A stretch of DNA of 23,435 nucleotides from JAICLV01 sp036380925 (GTDB lineage: Bacteria; Actinomycetota; Actinomycetes; Acidothermales; Acidothermaceae). The stretch's first letter is position 1, and every line of letters begins with the position of its first letter. The translations under genes and the position numbers were made by a program. The DNA lies in the NCBI GenBank assembly GCA_036380925.1, contig DASVDW010000084.1:1-23435 (forward strand), given 5' to 3'. The notes under the pieces were generated by a model. It saw only the letters and a program-made list of their open reading frames with translations, ran no database searches and was not told the origin of the DNA. Below are positions 7,698-15,128 of the stretch, one piece after another.

Positions 7698-7726
7698 TCG
7701 ACGCGGTCTCGGGCGCGAGGTAGCGT
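7698..7726 (+). promoter_or_regulatory. Promoter of the small protein gene at 7803
   Basis: TCGACG (7698-7703) and TAGCGT (7721-7726) are separated by 17 bases, a good match to actinobacterial housekeeping promoters. Transcription would begin near 7733, leaving a leader of about 70 bases with GAGGGAGA just before the ATG. Confidence 0.5.
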
Positions 7727-7802
7727 CGCGTTCAGCTGGGTAGTCCGTACCTGCGCGGGCGCGAGACGCCGTCCTGGCGACGGCACGAGCGAGGGAGATC
7801 CA

Positions 7803-8144
7803 ATGCGGTACAAGGCAACGTTCGCCGTCGGCTTCGCGACCGGCTACGTGCTCGGCTCCAGGGCTGGTCGGCAGCGCTATGAGCAGCTGCGGCGGATGGT
7901 CAAGTCGATCTCGGAGAACCCTCAGGTGAAGCACACCACCGAGGCCGTACAGTCGCAGGCGACGCAACTGCGCGCGCAAGCCACCCGCAAGATGCAGGAG
8001 CGCGCGGGCGCCATGAGCCACGAGCTGCGGGAAAAGGTCGTCAGCCGGCTGCCCGGCGGCCTCTCTGACCGCTTCAGCCACCACACGATCGACCTCGGCG
8101 CCCAAAGCGAGCAGCCGGCGTACTCCAGCGGTTCCGGCGGCTGA
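7803..8144 (+). CDS. Small YtxH-like protein of unknown function
   Basis: The 113-residue product starts MRYKATFAVGFATGYVLGSRAGRQRYEQLR: a short hydrophobic, glycine-rich segment with GYVLGSRAGR, then a charged helix and a Gln/Ala/Arg-rich amphipathic stretch (about 40-85). This plan of N-terminal membrane anchor plus helical tail resembles YtxH-type and related actinobacterial small proteins that I know only as uncharacterised. The start is well supported by GAGGGAGA a few bases before the ATG and a promoter at 7698-7726. Its last 223 bases are antisense to the C-terminal part of the sigma factor frame. The protein ends in a Ser/Gly-rich tail (YSSGSGG). A membrane-linked stress or envelope role is only a guess. 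Confidence 0.8.
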   Translation: MRYKATFAVGFATGYVLGSRAGRQRYEQLRRMVKSISENPQVKHTTEAVQSQATQLRAQATRKMQERAGAMSHELREKVVSRLPGGLSDRFSHHTIDLGAQSEQPAYSSGSGG

Positions 8145-9301
8145 TCGACGAGACGCGAGTCGACGAGGAAGTCGCGCAGCCGGATCGCGCAGACCGGCTG
8201 ACGCAGCTTCGCCAGGGTCTTGTTCTCGATCTGGCGGATCCGCTCCCGGGTGACCCCGAGATGCTGGCCGACCTCCTCGAGGGTGTGCGGCGTTCCGTCG
8301 TCCAACCCGAACCGCATCGTCAACACCCGCTGCTCGCGCTCGCCCAGCGAGCGCAACACGTCGCGCAGCTGCTCGAACATCAGCTTCTGCGCGGCCGCGT
8401 CGGCCGGGGCGATCGCGTCCGCGTCCTCGATGAGGTCGCCCAGCGTGCCGTCGTCCTCCCCCACGGGCGCGTAGAACGACACCGGCTCTTGCGCGATCGA
8501 GCGGATCTCGTGCACCCGCTCCACCGAGACACCGAGCTCGGCGGCCAACTCCTCCGCCGTCGGCTCGCGACCCGCGGTCTGCACGAATTGGCGCTGCAGC
8601 CGCATCAGCTTGTTGATGCCGTCGACCACGTGCACCGGCACCCGGATGGTCCGTGACTGGTCGGCCATCGCTCGCGTGATGGACTGCCGGATCCACCACA
8701 TGGCGTACGTCGAGAACTTGTAGCCCTTGGCGTAGTCGAACTTCTCCACCGCGCGCATGAGCCCGAGGTTGCCCTCTTGGATCAGGTCGAGGAACGCCAT
8801 GCCGCGCCCGGTGTAGCGCTTGGCCAGCGAAACGACGAGACGCAGGTTCGCCTCGATCAAACGATGCTTCGCGGCTTGCCCGTCGCGTTCGATCCACTCA
8901 AGCTCGCGCCGAAGGGCGGGCGGCATCGCGATTCCGCTGGCCAGCTTCTCGGCGGCGAACAGCCCGGCCTCGATGCGCTTGGCGAGATCGACCTCCTGCT
9001 CGGCGGTGAGCAGCGCGACCCTGCCGATCTCCTTTAGATAGGCGCGAACTGGATCGGCCGAGGTCGCCCACCCGTCATGCGCGAGAGCGGTGTCCGGCTC
9101 CTCGTCGACATCCGCGGCCGGCGCGGTCGCCAGCGCGGCGTCGTCCGGGTCGGACTCGTCAACGGCGGATTCGCCGGCGCCGCGCGACTGCTCGGGAACC
9201 GGTTGGACAAGTCGGACGACGGCGCCGCCTAGCGGCGCCTCCGGCGCGGCCGGCGCTCCTGACTCGGCGGAAAGCGCCTCCGAAGCCACGGTGTACCCCA
9301 C
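7922..9301 (-). CDS. Primary-type RNA polymerase sigma factor (SigA/HrdB-like)
   Basis: This is a sigma-70 family group 1 or 2 factor directing RNA polymerase to promoters. An acidic, low-complexity N-terminus of about 80 residues is followed by region 1.2 (DPVRAYLKEIGRVALLTAEQ), region 2 (NLRLVVSLAKRYTGRGMAFL; FDYAKGYKFSTYAMWWIRQS, binding the -10 element), region 3 (REPTAEELAAELGVSVERV), and region 4.2 with the -35 binding helix-turn-helix (HTLEEVGQHLGVTRERIRQI). Family members normally stop shortly after LRDYLD; here the frame passes the equivalent LRDFLVD and continues about 78 residues, antisense to the gene at 7803-8144. The start GTG 9301 is uncertain; GTG 9289 is an alternative. It lies 101 bases downstream of dnaG, recalling dnaG-rpoD operons. 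Whether it is the housekeeping factor or an alternative group 2 factor cannot be settled here. Confidence 0.9.
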   Translation of the reverse strand: MGYTVASEALSAESGAPAAPEAPLGGAVVRLVQPVPEQSRGAGESAVDESDPDDAALATAPAADVDEEPDTALAHDGWATSADPVRAYLKEIGRVALLTAEQEVDLAKRIEAGLFAAEKLASGIAMPPALRRELEWIERDGQAAKHRLIEANLRLVVSLAKRYTGRGMAFLDLIQEGNLGLMRAVEKFDYAKGYKFSTYAMWWIRQSITRAMADQSRTIRVPVHVVDGINKLMRLQRQFVQTAGREPTAEELAAELGVSVERVHEIRSIAQEPVSFYAPVGEDDGTLGDLIEDADAIAPADAAAQKLMFEQLRDVLRSLGEREQRVLTMRFGLDDGTPHTLEEVGQHLGVTRERIRQIENKTLAKLRQPVCAIRLRDFLVDSRLVDQPPEPLEYAGCSLWAPRSIVWWLKRSERPPGSRLTTFSRSSWLMAPARSCILRVACARSCVACDCTASVVCFT

Positions 9302-9318
9302 AGCCTCAGTGTGCCGGT

Positions 9319-9345
9319 GAAACCGCCGGTTTCGCGGCGAGTCAA
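9319..9345 (-). promoter_or_regulatory. Sigma gene promoter with embedded palindrome
   Basis: On the minus strand TTGACT (9345-9340) is a strong -35 box. Seventeen bases on lies TTTCAC, a weak -10, so initiation would be close to the GTG start. The spacer contains the perfect 15-base palindrome GAAACCGCCGGTTTC (9319-9333; 7-base arms), placed where a bound regulator would block or realign polymerase. It could also form a small hairpin in a transcript reading through from dnaG. Confidence 0.4.
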
Positions 9346-9357
9346 CAAAACCCGTGG

Positions 9358-9383
9358 AAACAAAACAGTTGCGCTGTGCGCAA
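9358..9383 (-). terminator. Terminator-like hairpin after dnaG
   Basis: About 20 bases past the dnaG stop, the minus strand has TTGCGC-ACA-GCGCAA (9383-9369), a perfect six-base stem with a three-base loop, followed by a T-rich run (CTGTTTTGTTT). This has the shape of an intrinsic terminator, which would partly separate dnaG from sigma. The stem is short, so read-through is likely. Confidence 0.45.
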
Positions 9384-9402
9384 ACGTAATGACTTGTGCG
9401 GT

Positions 9403-11247
9403 TCAGCCAACGCTGTCGAGGTCGTCGCGGCGTCGCTTCTCCAGCGTGATCAACTCGGCGAACAGCTTGTTGTGCTCGCTGCCCTGCTCGATTGGGTTCA
9501 ACCGCTGCAGGCGCGACTTCAACTCCCCAATCTGCCGGTCAAGCGCTCTAACGCGCAAACGCGCCAATTGTGCGACTGCGTACCGAACATCGGGCTCGCT
9601 GGAGGTGAACAGCGGCTCGACGACCAGTTCGGTCACCAGATTGCGCACCGTGTCGTCTGGCGAGGCCTCAAGCACCGCCGAGACCCAGGCCTCGCCACCG
9701 GCGGTGGAGCCGGCGCCTCCGGCTTTCGCCACGGCGTCGCGCACGTCGGCGTATGCCGGTGAGCTGAAGCACAGCGGGTCAAGCGCGTCGAACGCGGGCC
9801 CGAGCAGGGCGGGCCGTTGGACCGCCAGCTTCAGCGCCTCTCGCTCGACGAGCAACGTGGGGTCGCGGGGGTCTGGCCGGGCGCTCGCCGGCTCGGTCAC
9901 CGGCCGACGATTCCCGTTCGGCGCCGCCGCTCGCCGCACCCGGTCGACGATCGCGAGCTCGTCTGGGGCGCCGACCCATCCGGCGAGCCGGCGCGCGTAC
10001 TCGTCGCGCAGCGAGGTGTCCTTGATCCGCGCCACCAGCGGCGCGGTGCGCTCGAGCGCCGCCACCCGGCCTTCCGGTATCTCGAGGTTGAAGCCGGCGA
10101 GAACGCTGCGAATCGCGAACTCGAACAACGGCTGGCGCCGCGCGACGAGGTCGCGGACCGCGGCGTCACCTTTCGCGAGTCGCAACTCGCAAGGATCCAT
10201 GTTGTCGGGGCTGACGGCGACGAAGGTGTGGGTGACGAACTTCTGGTCGCTTTCGAACGCGCGCAGCGCGGCCTTCTGCCCGGCCGCGTCACCGTCGAAG
10301 GTGAAGATGACCTCGCCCGCGTATTCGGCGGTGTCGAGCAACAGCCGGCGCAGGATTCGCACGTGCTCCTCGCCAAAGGCGGTGCCGCACGTGGCCACCG
10401 CGGTAGTGACACCGGCGAGATGGCAGGCCATCACGTCGGTGTAGCCCTCGACGACCACCGCCTGGCGCGCCTTCGCGACGTCGCGCTTCGCGAGGTCGAG
10501 GCCGTAAAGCACCTGACTTTTCTTGTACAGCGGCGTTTCTGGGGTGTTCAGGTACTTCGGACCATCGTCGTCGTCGCGAAGTTTGCGGGCGCCGAACCCG
10601 ACGACGTCGCCGGTGACGTCGCGAATCGGCCAGATCAGCCGACCGCGGAAGCGGTCGATGACGCCGCGCTGCCCGTGACTCGCCAGGCCGCCCGTTGTCA
10701 GCTCGTCGTCCGAGAAACCCTTTGCCCGCAGGTGTTTGACCAGATTCTCCCAACCGTTCGGCGCGTAGCCGACGCCGAAGTGGGCCGCCGCGGCGGCGTC
10801 GAAACCGCGTTCTTCCAGGAATCTGCGGCCGATCGCGGCTTCCGCGCCGGTGAGCTGGTCGACGAAGTACTGCGCGGCGAGCTTGTGCGCCTCCACGAGG
10901 CGGGCGCGCTGGCCTTGCTGACGGTGGGTCGTCGAGCCACCTTGCTCGTAGTGCAGCTCGTAACGCGCCCGCGCGGCGAGTCGCTCGACCGCCTCGGTGA
11001 ACGAAAGGTGGTCGATCTTCTGCACGAAGCTGATGACGTCGCCGCCCTCGCCGCAGCCGAAGCAATGCCAGAACCCGCGGGCGGGCGTGACGTTGAACGA
11101 GGGTGATCGCTCGTCGTGGAACGGGCATAAGCCCTTGAGCGACCCTCCCCCGGCGCTGCGTAGCGTGACCAACTCGCCGATCACGTCGGCGACCGGCGAC
11201 AGCTCGCGCACCCGCGCGATGTCGCTGTCTGGAATCCGCCCGGCCAC
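9403..11247 (-). CDS. dnaG: DNA primase
   Basis: DnaG makes the RNA primers for lagging-strand synthesis, working with the replicative helicase at the fork. The 614-residue protein has all three parts. The N-terminal CHC2 zinc-binding domain has ligands C41, H44, C62 and C65 (LCPFHDERSPSF, WHCFGCGEGGD). The catalytic core has toprim motifs VVVEGYTDVMACHLAG and FTFDGDAAGQKAA, with acidic metal-binding residues. The C-terminal helicase-interaction region is helical and ends in a charged tail. I chose GTG 11247 because VAGRIPDSDIARVRE is the usual actinobacterial N-terminus; it lies 25 bases after the PhzF-like gene stop. Sequence upstream in frame overlaps that gene. It sits downstream of dgt with three metabolic genes in between. 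Confidence 0.97.
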   Translation of the reverse strand: MAGRIPDSDIARVRELSPVADVIGELVTLRSAGGGSLKGLCPFHDERSPSFNVTPARGFWHCFGCGEGGDVISFVQKIDHLSFTEAVERLAARARYELHYEQGGSTTHRQQGQRARLVEAHKLAAQYFVDQLTGAEAAIGRRFLEERGFDAAAAAHFGVGYAPNGWENLVKHLRAKGFSDDELTTGGLASHGQRGVIDRFRGRLIWPIRDVTGDVVGFGARKLRDDDDGPKYLNTPETPLYKKSQVLYGLDLAKRDVAKARQAVVVEGYTDVMACHLAGVTTAVATCGTAFGEEHVRILRRLLLDTAEYAGEVIFTFDGDAAGQKAALRAFESDQKFVTHTFVAVSPDNMDPCELRLAKGDAAVRDLVARRQPLFEFAIRSVLAGFNLEIPEGRVAALERTAPLVARIKDTSLRDEYARRLAGWVGAPDELAIVDRVRRAAAPNGNRRPVTEPASARPDPRDPTLLVEREALKLAVQRPALLGPAFDALDPLCFSSPAYADVRDAVAKAGGAGSTAGGEAWVSAVLEASPDDTVRNLVTELVVEPLFTSSEPDVRYAVAQLARLRVRALDRQIGELKSRLQRLNPIEQGSEHNKLFAELITLEKRRRDDLDSVG

Positions 11248-11272
11248 GGCCCTGAGTGTAGGCGGTGGGGGG

Positions 11273-12118
11273 CTAGCCGAGCCGGGCCATGTCAACCGCG
11301 CTGCCGCTGACCCGCAGCCGCCGATCTCGATCGTCGATGTCGACCGTCAACACGCTCGGACGGCCGAGGTCGTCGCCCTGCTTGATCGTGATCCTGGTCG
11401 GCGACTCGACCAGCTTGAGCTCGCGCAGGTAGTGGCCGAACGCCGCCGCCGCGGCTCCCGTGGCCGGATCTTCCACGACTCCGCCGACCGGGAAGGGGTC
11501 TCTGGCATGGAACAGGTGCGGCGACTCGCGCCAGACCAGCTGCGCCGTGGTCCAGCCGCGTTGGAGCATCAACGCCTTGAGCCGCTCGAAGTCGTAGTCG
11601 AGCGCGGCGAGCCTGGCGCGGTCGGCGAGCGCGATCACCGGGTGCCAGGCGCCGGCGTACGCAACCCGCGGCGGCAGCGCGGGGTCGAGGTCGGCGCGCG
11701 TGTACCGAAGAGCGGTGAGCAGGTCGTCGAACGCGGCGGCGTCGATCTCCACCAGCGTCGGCTCGACGCTGGTCAGCGTGGCGACCGCGGCACCGTCGTC
11801 CACTTCGACGTCAACGTTGACCTCGCCGGCCTTGGTGCGAAAGACGAATCTGCCGGGGCCACGCCGTTCGCCGAGCGCGACGCCCGACGCGATCGTCGCG
11901 TGCCCGCAAAACGGCACCTCGGACGACGGCGCGAAGTAGCGGACGTCGAAGGTCGCGGGCGCGTCCTCGACCAGAAACGCGGTCTCCGAGAAGCCCACCT
12001 CCGCGGCGATGTCCTGCATTTGGCCGTCGTCGAGGCCCGCGGCGTCGAACACGACGCCAGCCGGGTTGCCGCCGCGCGGATCGTCGGTGAAGGCGGCATA
12101 GCACAGCACCCGCGTCAC
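11273..12118 (-). CDS. PhzF-family isomerase/epimerase
   Basis: Members of the PhzF (diaminopimelate-epimerase fold) family are cytosolic isomerases; the best known acts in phenazine synthesis, but most have no assigned substrate. The 281-residue product has the family signatures GGNPAGVVF near residue 17, GFSETAF with Glu45 at the position of the catalytic Glu of PhzF, VPFCGHATIASG near 68, and DPATGAAAAAFGHYL in the second half. I chose GTG 12118 because VTRVLCYAAFTDDP is a normal family start and GTGA overlaps the stop of the GNAT gene by four bases; the frame upstream is antisense shadow. It lies between a GNAT enzyme and dnaG with tight spacing. No phenazine genes are nearby, so phenazine synthesis is not implied. 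Confidence 0.92.
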   Translation of the reverse strand: MTRVLCYAAFTDDPRGGNPAGVVFDAAGLDDGQMQDIAAEVGFSETAFLVEDAPATFDVRYFAPSSEVPFCGHATIASGVALGERRGPGRFVFRTKAGEVNVDVEVDDGAAVATLTSVEPTLVEIDAAAFDDLLTALRYTRADLDPALPPRVAYAGAWHPVIALADRARLAALDYDFERLKALMLQRGWTTAQLVWRESPHLFHARDPFPVGGVVEDPATGAAAAAFGHYLRELKLVESPTRITIKQGDDLGRPSVLTVDIDDRDRRLRVSGSAVDMARLG

Positions 12119-12567
12119 AACTTGACCTCCATCACATAATGCGGGCCGATCGGCGGGATCTCGAACTCGTCGCTCATCTTGACAAAGCCAAGATGCTCGT
12201 AGAACCACACCGCGCCAGAGCGCGCGTTGCACCAAAGCAGCGCCGCGCCGCGATCGCGAGCGAGCCGCATGCCGAAGCGCAAGGTGCCCGCGCCGTAGCC
12301 TTTTCCCCGCACTTCAGGGGCGGTGGCCATCGCGCGCAACCGCCACGCCGCCCGACCGTCAGGCGTCGGCTCTGGGTAAAGCGTGGCGCACGCGACGATG
12401 TCGCTCGTCGAGTCGATGGCGGCGACGTGCACCGCTTCGGCGAGGTAGTCGTAATCATGGTCGACGCTGCTCGGCGAGTGGCCTGGGCGCAGAACCCGCA
12501 AGCGCAGCGGGTGCAGCAGTTTGGGCTCGACTAACCCGATCCGCACCCCACCCGGGTCAGTCGACAA
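12115..12567 (-). CDS. GNAT-family N-acetyltransferase
   Basis: GNAT enzymes transfer an acetyl group from acetyl-CoA to an amine. The 150-residue product is of normal family size and has the acetyl-CoA pyrophosphate-binding motif as VRGKGYGAGTLRFGM, preceded by the beta strand RLRAMATAPE and followed by GAALLWCNARSGAVWFYEHLG, a typical C-terminal AxxFYExxGF-like block. The substrate is unknown. The frame opens at TTG 12567, 11 bases inside the upstream reductase gene; GTG 12546 (VRIGLVEP), ten bases after that gene's stop, is an equally plausible start. Its stop overlaps the PhzF-like start (GTGA), so the two are translationally coupled and may act on the same metabolite. Confidence 0.88.
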   Translation of the reverse strand: MSTDPGGVRIGLVEPKLLHPLRLRVLRPGHSPSSVDHDYDYLAEAVHVAAIDSTSDIVACATLYPEPTPDGRAAWRLRAMATAPEVRGKGYGAGTLRFGMRLARDRGAALLWCNARSGAVWFYEHLGFVKMSDEFEIPPIGPHYVMEVKL

Positions 12568-13786
12568 TGTCGGCCAGCGCGGTGGAGGGATCGGCGAGCC
12601 GGGCGCGGTCGACCCGCTGGCCCGACTTGATAATCGCTCGAATGTCGGAGTGCACGTCCCAGACGTTGACGTTCATGCCAGCGACGACGCCGCCTTCCTT
12701 GAGCCAGAACACGCAAAACTCGCGGGATGCCGGATCACCCCGATACACCACATCGTCGTACTCACCGGGCCGATGCAGACCCGAGTACTCCATACCGACG
12801 TCATATTGGTCGGAGAAAAAGTACGGCACGGTGGTGAAGGCCTCGTCAAGGCCGAGCATGTTGCGCGCGGCGGTGGCGCCCTGGTCCTTGGCGTTGGACC
12901 AGTGCTGAACCCGCAAGTGCCTGCCGTACTGCGGATTGTGCGCGTTCGCGACGTCTCCAGCGGCGAAGATGTCGGGATCTGTGGTCCGCAGGTGTTCGTC
13001 GACGACAACGCCGTCGTCGACCAGCAGGCCTGCGTCGGAGGCGAGTTCGACGTTCGGCCGGATGCCGACTCCGACGACGACCGTGTCGGCAGCCACCTCG
13101 GCACCGTCGCTCAACCCGACCGCGGTGACGGCGGCTTCGCCCTTGAAGTCCGAGACGCCGACGCCGAGCCGCACGTCGACCCCATGGTCGCGATGCAGCT
13201 GCGCGTAGAACTCGCCGAGCTCGGGCCCTAGCACGGCGTTGAGCGGCGTCGGCTGCGGCTCGACCAGGACCACGCTGGCGCCGTGATGACGCGCCGCCGC
13301 GGCGACCTCCAATCCGATCCAACCGCCTCCCACGACGACGACCTGGCCGCCAGACTTCAACGTTTGCTTCAATTGCTCGCTGTCTTCCATCGTTCGCAGG
13401 TAGTGCACGCCGGTGGTCGCGGCCCCCGGAATCTTCAGCCGGACGACGGACGAGCCCGTTGTCAGCAGCAGCTTGTCGTAGCCGACTCGATCATCGCCAT
13501 CGAGCCTCACCTGCTTTGAGTCCCGGTCGATCGAGGTGACCCGCGAGCCCAGCCGCAGTTCGATGTCGTGCTCGACGTAGAAGTTTTCCGCGTGCACGTA
13601 CGCCTTTTCGACCGGCTCGCTGTCGAGGAGATAACCCTTGGAAAGCGGCGGCCGTTCGTAGGGTCGGCGCGACTCCTCGCCGATCAACACAATCGATCCG
13701 GAAAATCCGTTCTGCCGCAACGTTTCCGCGGCAATCGCGCCGGCGAGGCTGGCGCCGACGATGACGAATCGCTGCGCGTCGCTCAT
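12557..13786 (-). CDS. Ferredoxin-reductase-like NAD(P)H/FAD oxidoreductase
   Basis: This is a flavoprotein of the ferredoxin/rubredoxin/putidaredoxin reductase type, moving electrons from NAD(P)H through FAD to a small redox partner. The 409 residues show the FAD-binding motif VIVGASLAGAIAAETLR at the N-terminus, the NAD(P)H-binding motif VVVVGGGWIGLEVAAAA near 150, the second FAD motif DPDIFAAGDVANAH near 270, and a C-terminal reductase domain (CVFWLKEGGVVAGMNVNVWD). The ATG at 13786 has a near-perfect AGGAGGT seven bases upstream, inside the end of dgt, whose stop is only five bases away. No ferredoxin or P450 gene is in the window, so its electron acceptor is unknown. It belongs to the dgt-dnaG operon by spacing. 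Confidence 0.93.
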   Translation of the reverse strand: MSDAQRFVIVGASLAGAIAAETLRQNGFSGSIVLIGEESRRPYERPPLSKGYLLDSEPVEKAYVHAENFYVEHDIELRLGSRVTSIDRDSKQVRLDGDDRVGYDKLLLTTGSSVVRLKIPGAATTGVHYLRTMEDSEQLKQTLKSGGQVVVVGGGWIGLEVAAAARHHGASVVLVEPQPTPLNAVLGPELGEFYAQLHRDHGVDVRLGVGVSDFKGEAAVTAVGLSDGAEVAADTVVVGVGIRPNVELASDAGLLVDDGVVVDEHLRTTDPDIFAAGDVANAHNPQYGRHLRVQHWSNAKDQGATAARNMLGLDEAFTTVPYFFSDQYDVGMEYSGLHRPGEYDDVVYRGDPASREFCVFWLKEGGVVAGMNVNVWDVHSDIRAIIKSGQRVDRARLADPSTALADIVD

Positions 13787-13791
13787 GCTGC

Positions 13792-15030
13792 CTACCTCCT
13801 ACGGGTGCGGTGCCATGCCAGCGCGGACGTGTCGGTCAGGGACGCCACCTGGTCGATGACGACGCGCAGCCGGGCCGCGTCGTCGTCCGCCAGGCGCCAC
13901 GAGGACGCGAACGCCGGCTCCATCGCGTCGGCGCCCGACGCCGCGAGGCTGGCCACGAGCTCGAGCAGCACCTCGCGCTGATGGGTGCGAATGACCGTGA
14001 TGCCCTCGCGGTTCATGACGTAGTGCGCGGTGACCGCCTTCAGCAACGCGCACTCGACCCTCGTTGTGCGCGGCACCACCAGGTCGGCGACGTACCGCGT
14101 CAACGGCGCCCGACCGTACGCCTCCCGGGTGGCCGCCTCGGCCGCCTGGCAGAAGCGGCCGATGAGCTGGCTGGTCAAGTTCTTCAATGCCGCAAGGGAT
14201 TCCAGCGTGCCGTCGTATCGACTCGGCCAGTACGGCAGGCTGGTGAGTTCGTCCGCGGCCACTTCAAATTCGGCCGCCGCGGCGTCGGGCAGGTAGACCC
14301 GGGCCGCGGTGTCGATGACGTCCGTCCACGCCGACGGATGGTCCAGCTCCTCGAACTTGATATGGCCGACCTCCACGCCGTCCTCGAGGTCGTGCACCGA
14401 GTACGCGACGTCGTCCGCCCAATCCATCACCTGCGCCTCGAGGCAGCGACGGATGTCGGGCGCGCCCACGCGCATCCACGTGAACACGTCGATGTCATCG
14501 TCGTAGACGCCGAATTTCACGACGCCCTCGCTCTTGCGCCAGGGGTATTTGGTCGCGGCGTCCAGACTCGCGCGGGTGAGGTTGAGACCCGCGCTACGCC
14601 CCTGATCCGAAATGGTCTTGGCCTCGAGCCTGGTGAGCAGCCGAAACGATTGCGCGTTGCCCTCGAACCCCCCGATGCCGGCGGCCGCCTCGTTCAGCGC
14701 CGACTCTCCGTTGTGACCGAACGGCGGATGACCGAGGTCGTGCGCGAGACACGCCGTCTCGACGAGGTTGGGGTCACAGCCGAGCGTGGCGCCAAGCTCC
14801 CGCCCGACCTGGGCGCATTCGAGCGAGTGGGTGAGCCTGGTGCGCGGAAAGTCGCTGTCGACGTCGCCCGGCCCGACAACCTGGGTCTTCGCGCCGAGGC
14901 GGCGAAGCGCGGAACTGTGGACGACGCGAGCGCGGTCGCGCTCGAAGGCGGTGCGGCCGGGGCGCTTCGGAGGCTCGCTGACCCAACGCTCGCGGGCGGC
15001 GTCGTCGTAACGGGCAACCGTGTCGTCCAT
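13792..15030 (-). CDS. dgt: dNTP triphosphohydrolase (HD domain)
   Basis: Dgt-family enzymes cleave dNTPs to deoxynucleoside and triphosphate, trimming the nucleotide pool in the cytosol. The 412-residue product has the metal-binding HD motif: His68 in TRLTHSLECAQVGR, the His97-Asp98 pair in LAHDLGHPPFGHNGE (with His106), and a distal Asp in MDWADDVAYSVHDLEDG. FPRTRLTHS and VHSSALRRLGAKTQV are typical of deoxyguanosinetriphosphatase-like proteins of the actinobacterial length. The ATG at 15030 lacks a ribosome site but has TAGCGT seven bases upstream, suggesting a leaderless transcript. In mycobacteria dgt is next to dnaG; here three genes intervene. It is the first gene of the tight minus-strand run reaching dnaG. 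Confidence 0.95.
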   Translation of the reverse strand: MDDTVARYDDAARERWVSEPPKRPGRTAFERDRARVVHSSALRRLGAKTQVVGPGDVDSDFPRTRLTHSLECAQVGRELGATLGCDPNLVETACLAHDLGHPPFGHNGESALNEAAAGIGGFEGNAQSFRLLTRLEAKTISDQGRSAGLNLTRASLDAATKYPWRKSEGVVKFGVYDDDIDVFTWMRVGAPDIRRCLEAQVMDWADDVAYSVHDLEDGVEVGHIKFEELDHPSAWTDVIDTAARVYLPDAAAAEFEVAADELTSLPYWPSRYDGTLESLAALKNLTSQLIGRFCQAAEAATREAYGRAPLTRYVADLVVPRTTRVECALLKAVTAHYVMNREGITVIRTHQREVLLELVASLAASGADAMEPAFASSWRLADDDAARLRVVIDQVASLTDTSALAWHRTRRR

Positions 15031-15037
15031 CAGCCCG

Positions 15038-15066
15038 ACGCTACCCGCGCGCGCCGACCCTCACCA
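15038..15066 (-). promoter_or_regulatory. Promoter giving leaderless dgt mRNA
   Basis: TAGCGT (15043-15038, minus) ends seven bases before the dgt ATG, so transcription would start at or next to the A of the start codon. The -35 candidate TGGTGA (15066-15061) is 17 bases upstream and matches TTGACA at three of six positions. The lack of any purine-rich ribosome site before the ATG supports leaderless initiation, which is common in actinomycetes. Confidence 0.45.
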
Positions 15067-15128
15067 CACGACCACCTCATCGCCCGCTGTCAGCGCGTGG
15101 ACGAAGCCGCGGCGTGCGGCCTGTCGAG

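Noticed and set aside
7611..8897. Minus-strand frame of 428 codons across the sigma gene and small protein gene
   Set aside because: Frame-shifted relative to sigma; Arg-rich translation without domains, and it runs into the tRNA-Asn gene.
11273..12118. Phenazine biosynthesis cluster
   Set aside because: Only a PhzF-family protein is present; no other phz genes are seen, and the family is widespread outside phenazine producers.
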